Shown here: positions 25,486 to 34,885 of the stretch, piece by piece
Layout: the number at the start of each line of letters is the position of its first letter
Position numbering within the stretch: position 1 is the stretch's first letter
Assembly: GCF_947489355.1 (NCBI RefSeq)
Contig: NZ_CANLDD010000030.1
Span: forward strand, 1-49,622
DNA from: an uncultured Microbulbifer sp.
GTDB taxonomy: Bacteria; Pseudomonadota; Gammaproteobacteria; Pseudomonadales; Cellvibrionaceae
DNA length: 49,622 nt
Direction: 5' to 3'
Translations under genes and position numbers: made by a program
The notes under the pieces: model-generated
Database searches by the model: none
The model's input: the letters and a program-made list of their open reading frames with translations, nothing else
Told to the model about the DNA's origin: nothing

Positions 25486-27702
25486 ATGCGTCAGGCACTG
25501 ATTGTACTATCCGCAGCCGTGGGTCTGGCGACCCTGGGGGGCTGTGATCAAAAGGCAAAACAGGGTGAGGTTGCTAAAGATACTGTGAAAGCGGAACAAT
25601 CTTCGGCTGCAAGCGCCCAACAAGCCGGCAATATCCTATTGGCGGAGTGGACGGGTCCTTACGGTGGGGTGCCCGCGTTTGACAAGATGCGCCTTGAAGA
25701 TCTCAAACCTGCGATCGAGAAGGGGATTGAGCTGAACCTGGCAGAGATTGATGCAATTACTGCTGACCCGGCTGAGCCGACCTTCGCCAATACCATTGTG
25801 CCGCTGGAGCGCGGCGGTGCCGAGTTGGGGCGTGTGTTTTCCTACTATGGTATCTGGAGTGGCAACTTGTCCTCCCCGGAATTCCGCAAGATCCAACAGG
25901 AATTGGCTCCCCAGTTGGCTGAGTTCGAATCCAAGATCACCCAGAATGCGCAACTGTTCAAGCGAGTTAAGGCGATTTATGACCAGCGCGAATCCATGGA
26001 TCTGGACGCTGAACAGAAACGTGTTGTCGAGTTGATCTACACCCAGTTTGCAATCAATGGCGCGACCCTGAAAGGTCCAGCAAAAGAGCGCTACGCCGAG
26101 ATCAACCAGCGCCTGGCGGAGCTGTATACCAAGTTTGCCAACAATGTATTGGCGGATGAGGAAGGCTACGATATTTTCCTGAATAAGGGTCAACTTGCCG
26201 GGTTGCCCGACTCCTATATTGCTGCAGCGGCTGCTCTGGCGAAGGAAAAGGGCGAGAAGGGTAAATACGCGATCACTAATACCCGCTCTTCCATGGACCC
26301 CTTCCTGACTTATTCCGATAACCGCGCCCTGCGCAAGCAGGTATGGAGCAACTATTACAGCCGCGGTGATAACGGCGACACACATGACAATAATGCCATC
26401 ATTGCCGAAATCCTTAAGCTGCGTGATGAGCGTGTCAGCCTGCTGGGCTTTGACAATTATGCCCAGTGGCGTTTGCAGGATCGTATGGCCAAATCCCCCG
26501 AGCGGGCTTTGACACTGATGGAAGCCGTGTGGCCGGCGGCGGTAGCCCGCGTGGAGGAGGAAGTGGCGGATATGCAGGCGGTTGCGGATGCCGAGAAAGC
26601 CGGCATTACCATTGAGCCCTGGGATTACCGTTACTATTCGGAAAAAGTTCGCAAAGCCAAATACGATCTGAATTCCGACGAAGTGAAACAGTATCTTCAA
26701 TTGGACAAGCTGCGCGAAGCCATGTTTTACGTGGCCGGTGAGCTGTTCAACTTCGAATTTACCCCGGTGAAAGCGGGTACCGTTCCGGTCTTTCACGAAG
26801 ACGTAAAAGTCTGGGAAGTTACTGACAGGACCAGTGGTGAGCATATCGGGCTCTGGTATCTGGACCCGTTTGCCCGCACCGGAAAACGCTCCGGTGCCTG
26901 GGCCACTATGTACCGCGATCACTCCACCTTCGACGGCAAAAAGACCGTGCTGTCTTCCAACAACTCCAATTTTATCAAGGGGTCAGCCGGCGAGCCGGTA
27001 CTGGTGAGCTGGGACGATGCGGAAACTTTCTTCCACGAGTTTGGCCACGCACTACACTTTCTCGCCTCCAATGTGACATACCCGACCCTGAACAGCGGCG
27101 TGCGTGACTATACCGAGTTCCAATCGCAGTTACTGGAGCGCTGGCTTTCTACCGATGCGGTGATCGACAACTATCTGGTGCACTATAAAACCGGCGAGCC
27201 GATTCCTGAGGATCTTGTTGCCAAGATCAAAAAGGCGTCCAAGTTCAACCAGGGCTTTGCCACAACGGAGTACCTGGCGTCCGCATTAATGGATATGAGG
27301 CTGCATACGGCCGATCCAGAAGGTTTGGATCCGGATAGGTTCGAACGCGAAACACTGGCAGAGCTGGGGATGCCGCAAGAGCTGGTTATGCGTCACCGCA
27401 CGCCGCATTTTGGCCATATCTTTTCCGGTGAAGGCTACTCCGCGGGCTATTACGGCTATATGTGGGCCGATGTCCTGACTTCTGATGCCTCCGAGGCATT
27501 CGCCGAATCCGAAGGCGGCTTCTATGACAAGGAGGTGGCTGGCAGACTGGTGAAGCACCTGTTCGCGCCGCGCAATGCCATGGACCCGGCCCAAGCCTAC
27601 CGCGCTTTCCGTGGTCGCGATGCCCGCATTGAAGCGTTGATGCGCGATCGTGGCTTTCCGGCACCCGAGAAGAAAGACGGCGCTGCAGCGGCCAAAAGAT
27701 GA
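25486..27702 (+). CDS. dcp: M3-family peptidyl-dipeptidase (Dcp-like) lipoprotein
   Basis: The 738-residue protein starts after AAAGGGGG and carries a lipoprotein signal (MRQALIVLSAAVGLATLGG then Cys). The catalytic zinc motif HEFGHALH (HExxH) is at about residue 520, with the downstream Glu expected within the following 30 residues (RDYTEFQSQLLE). Typical M3 blocks also occur: GLWYLDPFARTGKRSGAW, NQGFATTEYLASALMDM and FGHIFSGEGYSAGYYGYMWA. Family members remove C-terminal dipeptides from peptides; the lipoprotein signal places this one at the periplasmic face of a membrane. It is monocistronic, ending at a bidirectional terminator. Confidence 0.92.
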   Translation: MRQALIVLSAAVGLATLGGCDQKAKQGEVAKDTVKAEQSSAASAQQAGNILLAEWTGPYGGVPAFDKMRLEDLKPAIEKGIELNLAEIDAITADPAEPTFANTIVPLERGGAELGRVFSYYGIWSGNLSSPEFRKIQQELAPQLAEFESKITQNAQLFKRVKAIYDQRESMDLDAEQKRVVELIYTQFAINGATLKGPAKERYAEINQRLAELYTKFANNVLADEEGYDIFLNKGQLAGLPDSYIAAAAALAKEKGEKGKYAITNTRSSMDPFLTYSDNRALRKQVWSNYYSRGDNGDTHDNNAIIAEILKLRDERVSLLGFDNYAQWRLQDRMAKSPERALTLMEAVWPAAVARVEEEVADMQAVADAEKAGITIEPWDYRYYSEKVRKAKYDLNSDEVKQYLQLDKLREAMFYVAGELFNFEFTPVKAGTVPVFHEDVKVWEVTDRTSGEHIGLWYLDPFARTGKRSGAWATMYRDHSTFDGKKTVLSSNNSNFIKGSAGEPVLVSWDDAETFFHEFGHALHFLASNVTYPTLNSGVRDYTEFQSQLLERWLSTDAVIDNYLVHYKTGEPIPEDLVAKIKKASKFNQGFATTEYLASALMDMRLHTADPEGLDPDRFERETLAELGMPQELVMRHRTPHFGHIFSGEGYSAGYYGYMWADVLTSDASEAFAESEGGFYDKEVAGRLVKHLFAPRNAMDPAQAYRAFRGRDARIEALMRDRGFPAPEKKDGAAAAKR

Positions 27703-27723
27703 TGGACTGATTTATACAGCCAC

Positions 27724-27758
27724 AAAAAAAGCCGCCTTTACTGTTGCGGCTTTTTTTT
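27724..27758. terminator. Bidirectional terminator between dcp and the redox operon
   Basis: AAAAAAAGCCGC and GCGGCTTTTTTTT form a stem with a T run on either strand. It lies 21 bases after the plus-strand peptidase gene and about 100 bases past the end of the minus-strand haem-lipoprotein gene, so it can serve both convergent transcripts. Confidence 0.85.
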
Positions 27759-27855
27759 GTGGCGGCCTCTGGTTCAGCGGTGTAATCGTGCTGTTTGTGT
27801 CTCAGGGGCAAGTAGACGAGCTGAGACCCCCGGTGCAGTTTTGCAAGGCGGGCGT

Positions 27856-28404
27856 TTACAGTGGGATACGGATCACAACACCGCCCATGGTCTGCCCCAG
27901 TTCAAAGTCATTGCGCGGGCTGTCCACATGATCATTGTGGCAGCTGATACAGGCCGGGGAAACACCCACGTCGGCGTAAACTGCAGTGAAGTATTCGGTG
28001 CCCCCCAGCTTCTCGCGCCCGTAGAAATTTTTACCGGGATTATCGATCACATACTGTAGCCCGTTTTTCTCCAATTCGGTGCGTGGTTTGTTTTGTTTGT
28101 TGACCGGCCACAGGGATAGGAGGGCGTAGTTGAAGCCGGAGTTTTTTTCCGCTACACGCTCCGCCCCCATACGCATCATTTGCGCGGGTAAAGGCAGCAG
28201 CTTCTTATCCTGCCAGTGCTCATCGGCCTCGAGGACTTTTTCTTCATTTTGCAAACGGTTCACGACCTGATTGGTGTAGTTGGCCCTGTCTGCTTCGATG
28301 ACGGCAAAGATGGCATCCGCCATTCGCTCGGGCGCAATTCCCTGGTTCTTTTCACAGCCAGTGAGCAGGGCCAGACCGGCGACAAAACAAGCGGCAATAC
28401 GCAT
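27856..28404 (-). CDS. Tll0287-like (DUF3365) haem lipoprotein
   Basis: The 182-residue product has a lipoprotein signal (MRIAACFVAGLALLTG then Cys). The domain layout fits the Tll0287-like/DUF3365 family, a PAS-related periplasmic fold that binds one c-type haem: FAVIEADRANYTNQVVNRLQ at the start, FNYALLSLWPVNKQNKP in the middle, and the haem motif CISCH at about residue 153 followed by a final strand (MGGVVIRIPL). It starts 12 bases after the multihaem cytochrome stop, so it is the last gene of the three-gene redox operon. A sensor or electron-transfer role is inferred. Confidence 0.8.
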   Translation of the reverse strand: MRIAACFVAGLALLTGCEKNQGIAPERMADAIFAVIEADRANYTNQVVNRLQNEEKVLEADEHWQDKKLLPLPAQMMRMGAERVAEKNSGFNYALLSLWPVNKQNKPRTELEKNGLQYVIDNPGKNFYGREKLGGTEYFTAVYADVGVSPACISCHNDHVDSPRNDFELGQTMGGVVIRIPL

Positions 28405-28416
28405 AGTGTTCCCCTC

Positions 28417-29772
28417 CTATTGGGATTTGGTTTTCTGGTTTTTGCTGTTGGACATTCTCGCAATACGGTCGCGAATCAGATCAAAGGTCCGGTGCTTCTC
28501 CGCGGGCTTATGCTTGAAATTCTGTGTGATCAACTTTTTATCAGCCAGGGCGGCCAGGGCAAACTCCGCCCCGTGGCAGTTCAGGCAGACGGGCAGCATT
28601 TTTTCATTGGGACGGAGGTTGTGGTTCTGGTTGTGGTTGACCATGATTTGACCGTCACGGGGCTCCCGTGGAAGGTGGCAGCTGGCGCAACTGACACCAT
28701 TTTCAGGATTGTTTTCCCAGGTACTGAAATGGGGGGAGTCCCTGTAGGCCAGACTGTGCTCGTCACTGTGACAGCCAAGGCAGGCTTCCACTGCGGCATA
28801 GTGCACATTGACTGAATGGGCGTCGTGGCAGCTGATGCAGTTCAATTCCCCCGAGGCATCCGCCTGCATGGGGATTCTTGCCTGTAGTGGTGACATGGCC
28901 CCGGTGCGCTCAACAAGCCCGTGTGAAAGTTTGGAGGACAGGCGCATCCCGTGTTTGCCCTGGATAAAGGATTCCCTCTGTTCGCTGTGACAGCTTGCAC
29001 ACTGCTCCACCACGTCAAGGCTGCTGAATTGCTGTTTGTTGTCGGTGTGGCAGTGACTGCAGTTGACCGTGGATCTGGCGTGCGCACTTTGCGCCCAGGC
29101 CGCGCGGATATCCGCACTTGAGCCGCTTTTCAGATCCAGGTCAGCTTGTTCCGGTTGCAGTGGTTGTTTGTGCGGGTGTTCCTGCAGCCACATCTGCATC
29201 GCGGTTCGGGCGGGCAAATGGGCATCCTCCAACAAATCCGGCTGCCCTTCATGGGCAATCAGGAAGTCCTCGTAGAGCGTACCGTTGTCGTGATAGTTAT
29301 GGCAGCCGGAACTGGCACAGGTTTCGAAACCGAATTCTTTATGGCTATTGCGTTCCTGTGCAATATCGCTGTGGCAATGAAAGCAGAAGTCCCCAGCCAG
29401 GCTGACGCCCATCTCGCGGGTAATTTCCGGTTTGTGCTCGGTGTGGCAGCTGATGCACTGGCGCGCATCGAGTGTCTCCAGTAGCTGCGCATTTCTCGGA
29501 TCGAGAAATTTTTTTCGCGGGTGGGAATCATCGGCCAGTTCCAGTTCCTCGGCATGGCAATTCAGACACGACTGTTGCATGGCCTCCTCGCCCGCAAAGC
29601 CATCGGTATGGCACGACATGCAGTCCAGCTCTATCTGGTGGTGCCCGTGGCTCATTTCCCCGGTGATAAACAGGGATTTGTCGGCAACTTCCAGGTTATA
29701 CGCAGCCAACGAACCCACGGCCAAGGTTAGCAGCAAGCCATAATGCCAGAATTTAAATTGATAGGATTTCAT
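28417..29772 (-). CDS. Membrane-anchored multihaem cytochrome c (ten CxxCH plus one CX4CH)
   Basis: The 451-residue protein starts directly at the stop of the upstream flavoprotein gene (TAAATG). An N-terminal hydrophobic segment (about residues 9-26, HYGLLLTLAVGSLAAYNL) exports or anchors it. I count ten CxxCH haem motifs (CMSCH, CLNCH, CISCH, CFHCH, CSHCH, CASCH, CISCH, CLGCH, CASCH, CLNCH) and one CX4CH (CASSGCH) between the fourth and fifth. CX4CH is known from cytochrome c3 proteins. Many extra His residues (HGHH, HKEFGF, HNQNHN) could supply distal ligands. The tail is Lys/Arg-rich. It probably carries electrons in the periplasm; the terminal acceptor is unknown. Confidence 0.88.
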   Translation of the reverse strand: MKSYQFKFWHYGLLLTLAVGSLAAYNLEVADKSLFITGEMSHGHHQIELDCMSCHTDGFAGEEAMQQSCLNCHAEELELADDSHPRKKFLDPRNAQLLETLDARQCISCHTEHKPEITREMGVSLAGDFCFHCHSDIAQERNSHKEFGFETCASSGCHNYHDNGTLYEDFLIAHEGQPDLLEDAHLPARTAMQMWLQEHPHKQPLQPEQADLDLKSGSSADIRAAWAQSAHARSTVNCSHCHTDNKQQFSSLDVVEQCASCHSEQRESFIQGKHGMRLSSKLSHGLVERTGAMSPLQARIPMQADASGELNCISCHDAHSVNVHYAAVEACLGCHSDEHSLAYRDSPHFSTWENNPENGVSCASCHLPREPRDGQIMVNHNQNHNLRPNEKMLPVCLNCHGAEFALAALADKKLITQNFKHKPAEKHRTFDLIRDRIARMSNSKNQKTKSQ

Positions 29773-31803
29773 TTAAAAATAATAAACCGCAAGAATATGA
29801 TAGGAGAGCAGTACCGGCAGTGCCCACAGCAGGGCATAGTGGACACGAGACCACCATTTGCGGTGCTCGCGTAGTTTCAGGTCTGTCCAGTGGTGGTTGC
29901 GTGCCATAAACACACCGACAAGCGAACCGGTTGCGGTCGCGGTGAGAAAAACAAGCATCAGTGCCAGGTTCAGGCTTTCTCCCAAGCGGAACCCCGTGTG
30001 AACCACAAGGGCAAGAAGAGATATCAGACCAATCACACTGTGCGCATAGCGCCAGTGATCCATATGGCCAAGAGTGAATTTCTTCCAGCGTTTTCGTACG
30101 CTGAGCGCTGCTGTCAGCAGGCACAGAACAAGAATGGTGTAGCCGGTAACCTGCTTCCAGAAATTGTCGTACCAGAGTTTCTGCCAGGAAAAGGCTGTTT
30201 GTACCGTATCGGGAACCGGTGCAGCCGGCATCAAAAATGCCAACGCAATAAGGAGCAGGGACAATGCGGATGTGATTAGTATCCCCCTGGCGTGACGCAT
30301 CACCAGATTGGGGGCAGGAGTATCCAGTAACTCTGCCATCAGCGGGCGGCAGCTGCCGCATACGGAGCCGGCGGTTGTGGCCTGCTGCAATTCATTCAGG
30401 GAGCGCTTGCCCTCGGATATGGTTTTGCACAGGTCCCCTTTACTGACTGAGTTGCACTGGCAGACCAGGTAGCTATCGGGGAAGTGCTTGATACTGGTGG
30501 CCGTCTGTTTTCCAAACAGACGGCCTGTGTTTGCGAAGTTCTTAAGAGTGCGCTGGTTGACTTTTTCCTGCTGTGCTACAGCCTGGCGCAGGTCGTTGGC
30601 CTCATCCCAGCTGCCGATATAGACTGCGCCGAGAATACGTCCATTTTTGACAAACAGTTGGCGATACACTCCTTTGAAACGATTGCGGTAAGCGTCTCTT
30701 TGTAAGTTGTGCTGGTACTCGATATTGTCTACAGCAACGTCGCCGATAATGGCACAGGGGATGTGGGCGATCTTGAGCTGGATGTCGGTATAGCTCCCGG
30801 TATAGGGGCGCTGTAACAATGCTCCGCCGTGATTGCGACGAATATGGGAGCAGCAACTCTCCACCTGCTCATAACCGGGGCGTACCAATTGGTAAATTTT
30901 TTGATCAAATTCGGCACATTCGCCCACGGCATAGATGTCGGGGTCGGAAGTTTGCATCCATTTATTGACAACAATGCCGCGTTGTGTATCCAATCCGCTC
31001 TGTCGCGCGAGCGTGACTTCAGGCTGAATCCCGGTACACAACACTATGGCATCTACACTCAGGGTTTTGCCACTGGCAAATCGCAGCCTGGACTTTTTGC
31101 CATCCGCTTCGATCGCTTGCAGCGAATCGCCCATTTTGAGATTTACACCGAGCGCAGAGAGCGAGGACTTCAGGAATGCTTCGCCCTCTTCGCCAAGCAG
31201 GCCACTGAGCAAATACCCCCGCGACTGCAAAGTGACCGTGTTCTTTGGGGTTTTTAACGCGGTTGCGGCTTCAAGTCCCAATGCACCGGCGCCTATGACG
31301 CAAATATCGGCGTGCCGATCACGCAGGCTGACCAAATCATTGGTATTACGCAGGCTGCGAAAGGGGTAGACAGTGGGAAGATCGGTGCCGGCAATCTGGG
31401 GAATGGCCGGATTGGAGCCGGTAGCCAGAATCAATTTGGTGTAAGGCTGTGTATTTCCCGCAGCGTCGGTCACAGTTTTTTGAGTGCGGTCAATGGAGAG
31501 GATTTTTCGGTCGATATATTCGGCCAGCCTGTGGTCACGCCTGCCAAGAATGGGGTTGTCCAGCTCCGCCAGTTCCACATGGCGGGACAGGTACTGTGAA
31601 AGTTTTACCCGGTTATAGGGCGATTCCGTCTCGGCCCCATAGATAACAACTTGCGCCTCATCACAAAACTCCAACAGTTTTTGCGCACAGCGGACACCAA
31701 CCGGCCCTGTGCCCACAATAACGTAAATTGGATAGCTGTTATTGCTTGTGTACGTGTTATCTGGTGAGTATTGCTGAACAGGTGAACTGTCTAGTTCAGT
31801 CAT
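29773..31803 (-). CDS. NirB-type FAD/NAD(P)H oxidoreductase fused to a BFD [2Fe-2S] domain and a dihaem-like membrane domain
   Basis: The first ATG is at 31803, behind GGGGGGA, giving 676 aa. Residues 1-400 are a pyridine-nucleotide-disulphide oxidoreductase like the front half of NirB: FAD site YVIVGTGPVGVR, NAD(P) site ICVIGAGALGLEAA, and DIYAVGECAEF. At about 425-475 a BFD-type [2Fe-2S] site appears as CQC and CGSC. Instead of the sirohaem domain of NirB, the last 180 or so residues hold five membrane helices. Helix 3 (AHSVIGLISLLALVVH) and helix 5 (VHYALLWALPVLLSYH) each have two His 14 residues apart, the pattern of two bis-His b haems. It is the first gene of a tight operon with a multihaem cytochrome. 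Confidence 0.88.
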   Translation of the reverse strand: MTELDSSPVQQYSPDNTYTSNNSYPIYVIVGTGPVGVRCAQKLLEFCDEAQVVIYGAETESPYNRVKLSQYLSRHVELAELDNPILGRRDHRLAEYIDRKILSIDRTQKTVTDAAGNTQPYTKLILATGSNPAIPQIAGTDLPTVYPFRSLRNTNDLVSLRDRHADICVIGAGALGLEAATALKTPKNTVTLQSRGYLLSGLLGEEGEAFLKSSLSALGVNLKMGDSLQAIEADGKKSRLRFASGKTLSVDAIVLCTGIQPEVTLARQSGLDTQRGIVVNKWMQTSDPDIYAVGECAEFDQKIYQLVRPGYEQVESCCSHIRRNHGGALLQRPYTGSYTDIQLKIAHIPCAIIGDVAVDNIEYQHNLQRDAYRNRFKGVYRQLFVKNGRILGAVYIGSWDEANDLRQAVAQQEKVNQRTLKNFANTGRLFGKQTATSIKHFPDSYLVCQCNSVSKGDLCKTISEGKRSLNELQQATTAGSVCGSCRPLMAELLDTPAPNLVMRHARGILITSALSLLLIALAFLMPAAPVPDTVQTAFSWQKLWYDNFWKQVTGYTILVLCLLTAALSVRKRWKKFTLGHMDHWRYAHSVIGLISLLALVVHTGFRLGESLNLALMLVFLTATATGSLVGVFMARNHHWTDLKLREHRKWWSRVHYALLWALPVLLSYHILAVYYF

Positions 31804-32311
31804 ACATCCCCCCAAGTCCTTCAGCTTTCGCCACGGGTCCGACTGTTATTCTTTTTTTAAACCACAAACCTTTGAACACCAATTAGATCCACATCCCACA
31901 GGAAGATTTTTTTTTAAACTCTAATTCCTCTATATTTAAACAAAATTAAATAAACGTCTAGTGTTGAATGAGGGCGATGAAGAAAAGGCTGTTTAGGGAG
32001 TTTGGTGCGGTAGGTGACGCTATCTGGTTGTCACCGCATACTTTTGGAGGTGGAAAGGGGGAAATGTCCAATGAGGTGTTAATCGATTTATTTTGTAAAG
32101 TGAAGCTTTCGGTCAGTTTTTGAGCGTTTGTGAATGGGTTTCGCGGGGTGGTGGCAAAGGGGCTGAAGTCATGCGGCCCCATCCCTGACGGCTGCACAAG
32201 CTTTTAGCGGTCGGGCCCTGCATTACACAGTGTTGCGTAGCGGCCGGGTCTTGCCTGATTACAAAAGTAGGTCAGTCACGGCTTACCCCCGGATATTTTC
32301 ACGAATAATCC
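31804..32311. other. Intergenic gap, about 500 bases, AT-rich
   Basis: This is the upstream region of the redox operon. It has long A/T runs (31850-31960) but I could not place a confident promoter or an FNR-type TTGAT/ATCAA site. A 79-codon minus ORF at 31958-32197 has no domain or ribosome site and is not called. Confidence 0.4.
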
Positions 32312-32848
32312 TCAGGATGGCTGGTAAAGAACGTAGAGCTCCTTTTCCTCCAGGGCCGTGCGGCGGGTTAGTGCCTCCCCAACTTTCTGATAGTCTATTT
32401 TAAAATCTCGAACCATTTCCGGGGTAAAAGCTTCGTGGTTGTACTGCTTGCAGAACTGTACAACCGTATTGGCGATTTCGTTCATATCGGAGCGGAAATC
32501 CTTCACCACCTGTAGGGTGTGGGTATCGCCGGCGAGCGTCTGCTCCAGGTAAACATAAAAGCGCACGTTTTCCTTGATCAGGTGGGCCTGGAAGGTGGAT
32601 TTGAACTGGGTAAGTAGCTGGGACAGCTGGCGATAATTTTGCTGCTCATACCCCTCTGACCAGATGCGCTGGAAAATGCCGACCAGTTTCCGATGGTCGT
32701 CTTCCAGGGCCTTGATGAGTGTGGGGTCGTAGGAGATGGTCCGGCTCCCCTTGGCGCTGGTGTAGGCGCTGCGGGTGTATCTCTCTTCGAGATCTGCGCT
32801 GTCTCTCGACTTGTCACTTCGGAACATACCGGAAAGAAAGCTAAGCAT
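32312..32848 (-). CDS. Hemerythrin-like (HHE) domain protein
   Basis: The 178-residue helical protein begins after AAGGG. A polar N-terminal 35 residues is followed by a four-helix pattern typical of hemerythrin HHE proteins: LIKALEDDHRKLVGIFQRIW, FQAHLIKENVRFYVYLE with H-x3-E, and FCKQYNHEAF. Not all five or six iron ligands of canonical hemerythrins can be placed, so di-iron binding is not certain. There is no signal peptide, so it is cytoplasmic. It sits about 500 bases upstream of the NirB-like/multihaem operon on the same strand; oxygen or nitric-oxide sensing is possible from context but unproven. Confidence 0.65.
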   Translation of the reverse strand: MLSFLSGMFRSDKSRDSADLEERYTRSAYTSAKGSRTISYDPTLIKALEDDHRKLVGIFQRIWSEGYEQQNYRQLSQLLTQFKSTFQAHLIKENVRFYVYLEQTLAGDTHTLQVVKDFRSDMNEIANTVVQFCKQYNHEAFTPEMVRDFKIDYQKVGEALTRRTALEEKELYVLYQPS

Positions 32849-33153
32849 GTGTCATACCCTTGATAGAGATTATGGATTGGTGCGTTGTGCGAGTGTGTTG
32901 TTCCGCGGATGTGGGGAGTGCCCAGTGGGGTCGGCACTGTTTCGCCCTGGCCGGGAGTGGCGGATTTTACATTGGATGACAGGCGCTTTGATGCCGAATA
33001 GAGACCTGATTCAGATGGGATACGAAAGATGAGAGGTGTATCACAACTCCGGGGCAGGAGCTTATTGCATTCTCAAAAGATTGATAAAGCCCCTGTGTTT
33101 ACGGTTGATGAAAAAGAATAAACCCGGCACTGCCGGGCTTATTCTTGATTTGT
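32849..33153. other. Intergenic gap, about 300 bases
   Basis: This lies between the hemerythrin-like gene start and the citrate synthase gene end. Apart from the gltA terminator at 33114-33146 I see nothing definite; short plus-strand ORFs here lack ribosome sites and recognisable domains. Confidence 0.4.
33114..33146 (-). terminator. gltA terminator
   Basis: AAGAATAA and TTATTCTT flank a CCCGGC/GCCGGG core with a three-base loop. Read on the minus strand, the hairpin begins just after the citrate synthase stop and is followed by a T-rich tail (TTTATTCTTTTTC). Confidence 0.8.
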
Positions 33154-34443
33154 CTAGCGCTGATCCAGGGGGGTATAGTCGCGCTGGGTGTGGCCGGTGT
33201 AAAGCTGGCGAGGGCGGCCAATCTTGTAGGGGTTGGAGATCATTTCATTCCAGTGGGCAATCCAGCCTGCAGTGCGGCCGGTGGCAAAAATAACGGTGAA
33301 CATATCGGTGGGGATGCCGATGGCTTTCATAATAATGCCGGAGTAGAAATCCACGTTCGGGTAGAGTTTCTTTTCCACAAAGTAGTCGTCTTCAAGGGCG
33401 ATCTTCTCGAGTTTCCTGGCGATCTTCAGCAATGGGTCATGCTCGACACCCATAGCACCGAAAACCTCGTCACAGATACCCTGCATGACGCGGGAGCGCG
33501 GGTCGAAGTTTTTATAGACGCGATGGCCGAAGCCCATCAGGCGGAAGGGGTCGTTCTTGTCTTTGGCGCGCTTCACAAACTCATCGATACGGCTTTCATC
33601 ACCGATCTCCTGCAGCATATTCAGTACCGCTTCGTTGGCTCCACCGTGCGCGGGCCCCCACAGAGCGGCAATGCCGGAGGAAATGCACGCAAATGGGTTG
33701 GCGCCGGAGGAACCGGCCAGGCGAACGGTAGAGGTAGAGGCGTTCTGCTCGTGGTCTGCATGCAACAGGAAGATGATATCCATCGCCTTGGCCACAATCG
33801 GGTCAATCCTGCTGGACTCACAGGGGTTGCCAAACATCATGTGCAGAAAGTTTTCGGAGTAGCTGCGGCTGTTGTCCGGGTACATAAAGGGCTGGCCGGT
33901 GGAGTGCTTGTAGCACATGGCGGCCAGGGTCGGCATTTTCGCGATCAGGCGGTGTGCGGAAATTTCGCGGTGTTCCGGATTGTTGATGTCCAGGGAGTCA
34001 TGATAGAAGGAGGCGAGGGCGCCGACCACACCGCACATCATGGCCATGGGGTGGGCATCGTAGCGGAAACCCTTAAAGAAACTCACCAGGGATTCATGCA
34101 CCATGGTGTGTGACAGGATGGTGTCAACATATTCCTTTTTCTGTTTGGCGCTGGGCAACTCCCCATTCATCAGCAGGTAGCAGGTTTCCAGATAATCGGA
34201 CTGCTGTGCCAGTTGCTCAATAGGGTAGCCGCGGTGTAAGAGCTGGCCTTTGGCGCCATCGATAAACGTGATTTTGGATTCGCAAGCAGCGGTGGATACG
34301 AAGCCCGGGTCATAGGTAAACAAGCCCTTGCCGGTCAGGCGGCTGACATCGACCACCTCGGGGCCGAGGGTACCGGAGAGAACGGGCATCTCAATAGCGC
34401 CGTCAATACCATCAACCGTGAGTAGCGCTTTCTTATCGGACAT
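33154..34443 (-). CDS. gltA: Citrate synthase (type II)
   Basis: At 429 aa this has the normal length for the hexameric, NADH-regulated citrate synthase of Gram-negative bacteria. It condenses oxaloacetate with acetyl-CoA to citrate in the cytoplasm. Active-site blocks are clear: [12 protein letters not shown] with the first catalytic His, [13 protein letters not shown] with the second, and VDFYSGI with the Asp. The start [20 protein letters not shown] lies before the short N-terminal beta domain typical of type II. It is divergent from sdhC across 442 bases, the arrangement known from Pseudomonas, and ends at a strong terminator. Confidence 0.97.
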   Translation of the reverse strand: MSDKKALLTVDGIDGAIEMPVLSGTLGPEVVDVSRLTGKGLFTYDPGFVSTAACESKITFIDGAKGQLLHRGYPIEQLAQQSDYLETCYLLMNGELPSAKQKKEYVDTILSHTMVHESLVSFFKGFRYDAHPMAMMCGVVGALASFYHDSLDINNPEHREISAHRLIAKMPTLAAMCYKHSTGQPFMYPDNSRSYSENFLHMMFGNPCESSRIDPIVAKAMDIIFLLHADHEQNASTSTVRLAGSSGANPFACISSGIAALWGPAHGGANEAVLNMLQEIGDESRIDEFVKRAKDKNDPFRLMGFGHRVYKNFDPRSRVMQGICDEVFGAMGVEHDPLLKIARKLEKIALEDDYFVEKKLYPNVDFYSGIIMKAIGIPTDMFTVIFATGRTAGWIAHWNEMISNPYKIGRPRQLYTGHTQRDYTPLDQR

Positions 34444-34885
34444 TGCGGACTCCTAAAAAACTGTTCTTTTGGCGGCCCTTCCCCAGAGTTCTCTTGGGTT
34501 GGCAGCCTTTTGAGCGGGGCCAAACTTAAGTGCCGGACCGTAAATTGTCAAACCAAAAGGGGTGGACGGCCAGTCTGGCTGCGGCAGGATATCCGGTAAC
34601 AGGGCGGGCTCCCTGGAGCTTTTATCTGAAGGGAGGCATAAAAGTCTACGGAAATCCTGTGGTCCCAGGGGGCTATTTGCAGGGACCCCCAAAGCGGGCC
34701 TGTTTCAGGGCATTCGTTGTGTTTTGACTATCGAGTGCCTATAATCCGCGCGGCTTGCGCCACGGTACGGCTACTTTTGTATAAGACTCACCCGGGTCGA
34801 GTGCGAAGTGATCAGCAAGCAGCTCGCCCCTCCATTGAAAAGCTAACGGGCGCCCGGTCGTTCAGGGCAACAAGGTGTTTTTCCT
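34444..34885. other. Divergent gltA-sdhC regulatory region
   Basis: About 440 bases separate the two starts. The plus strand carries a good sigma-70 promoter at 34717-34745. No promoter of equal quality was placed for gltA on the minus strand. No small-RNA hairpin with a T run was seen. Confidence 0.5.
34717..34745 (+). promoter_or_regulatory. Sigma-70 promoter for the sdh operon
   Basis: TTGTGT at 34717-34722 and a perfect TATAAT at 34740-34745 are spaced by 17 bases, the preferred distance. It lies about 140 bases upstream of the sdhC start, leaving a leader of moderate length. Based on sequence only. Confidence 0.6.
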
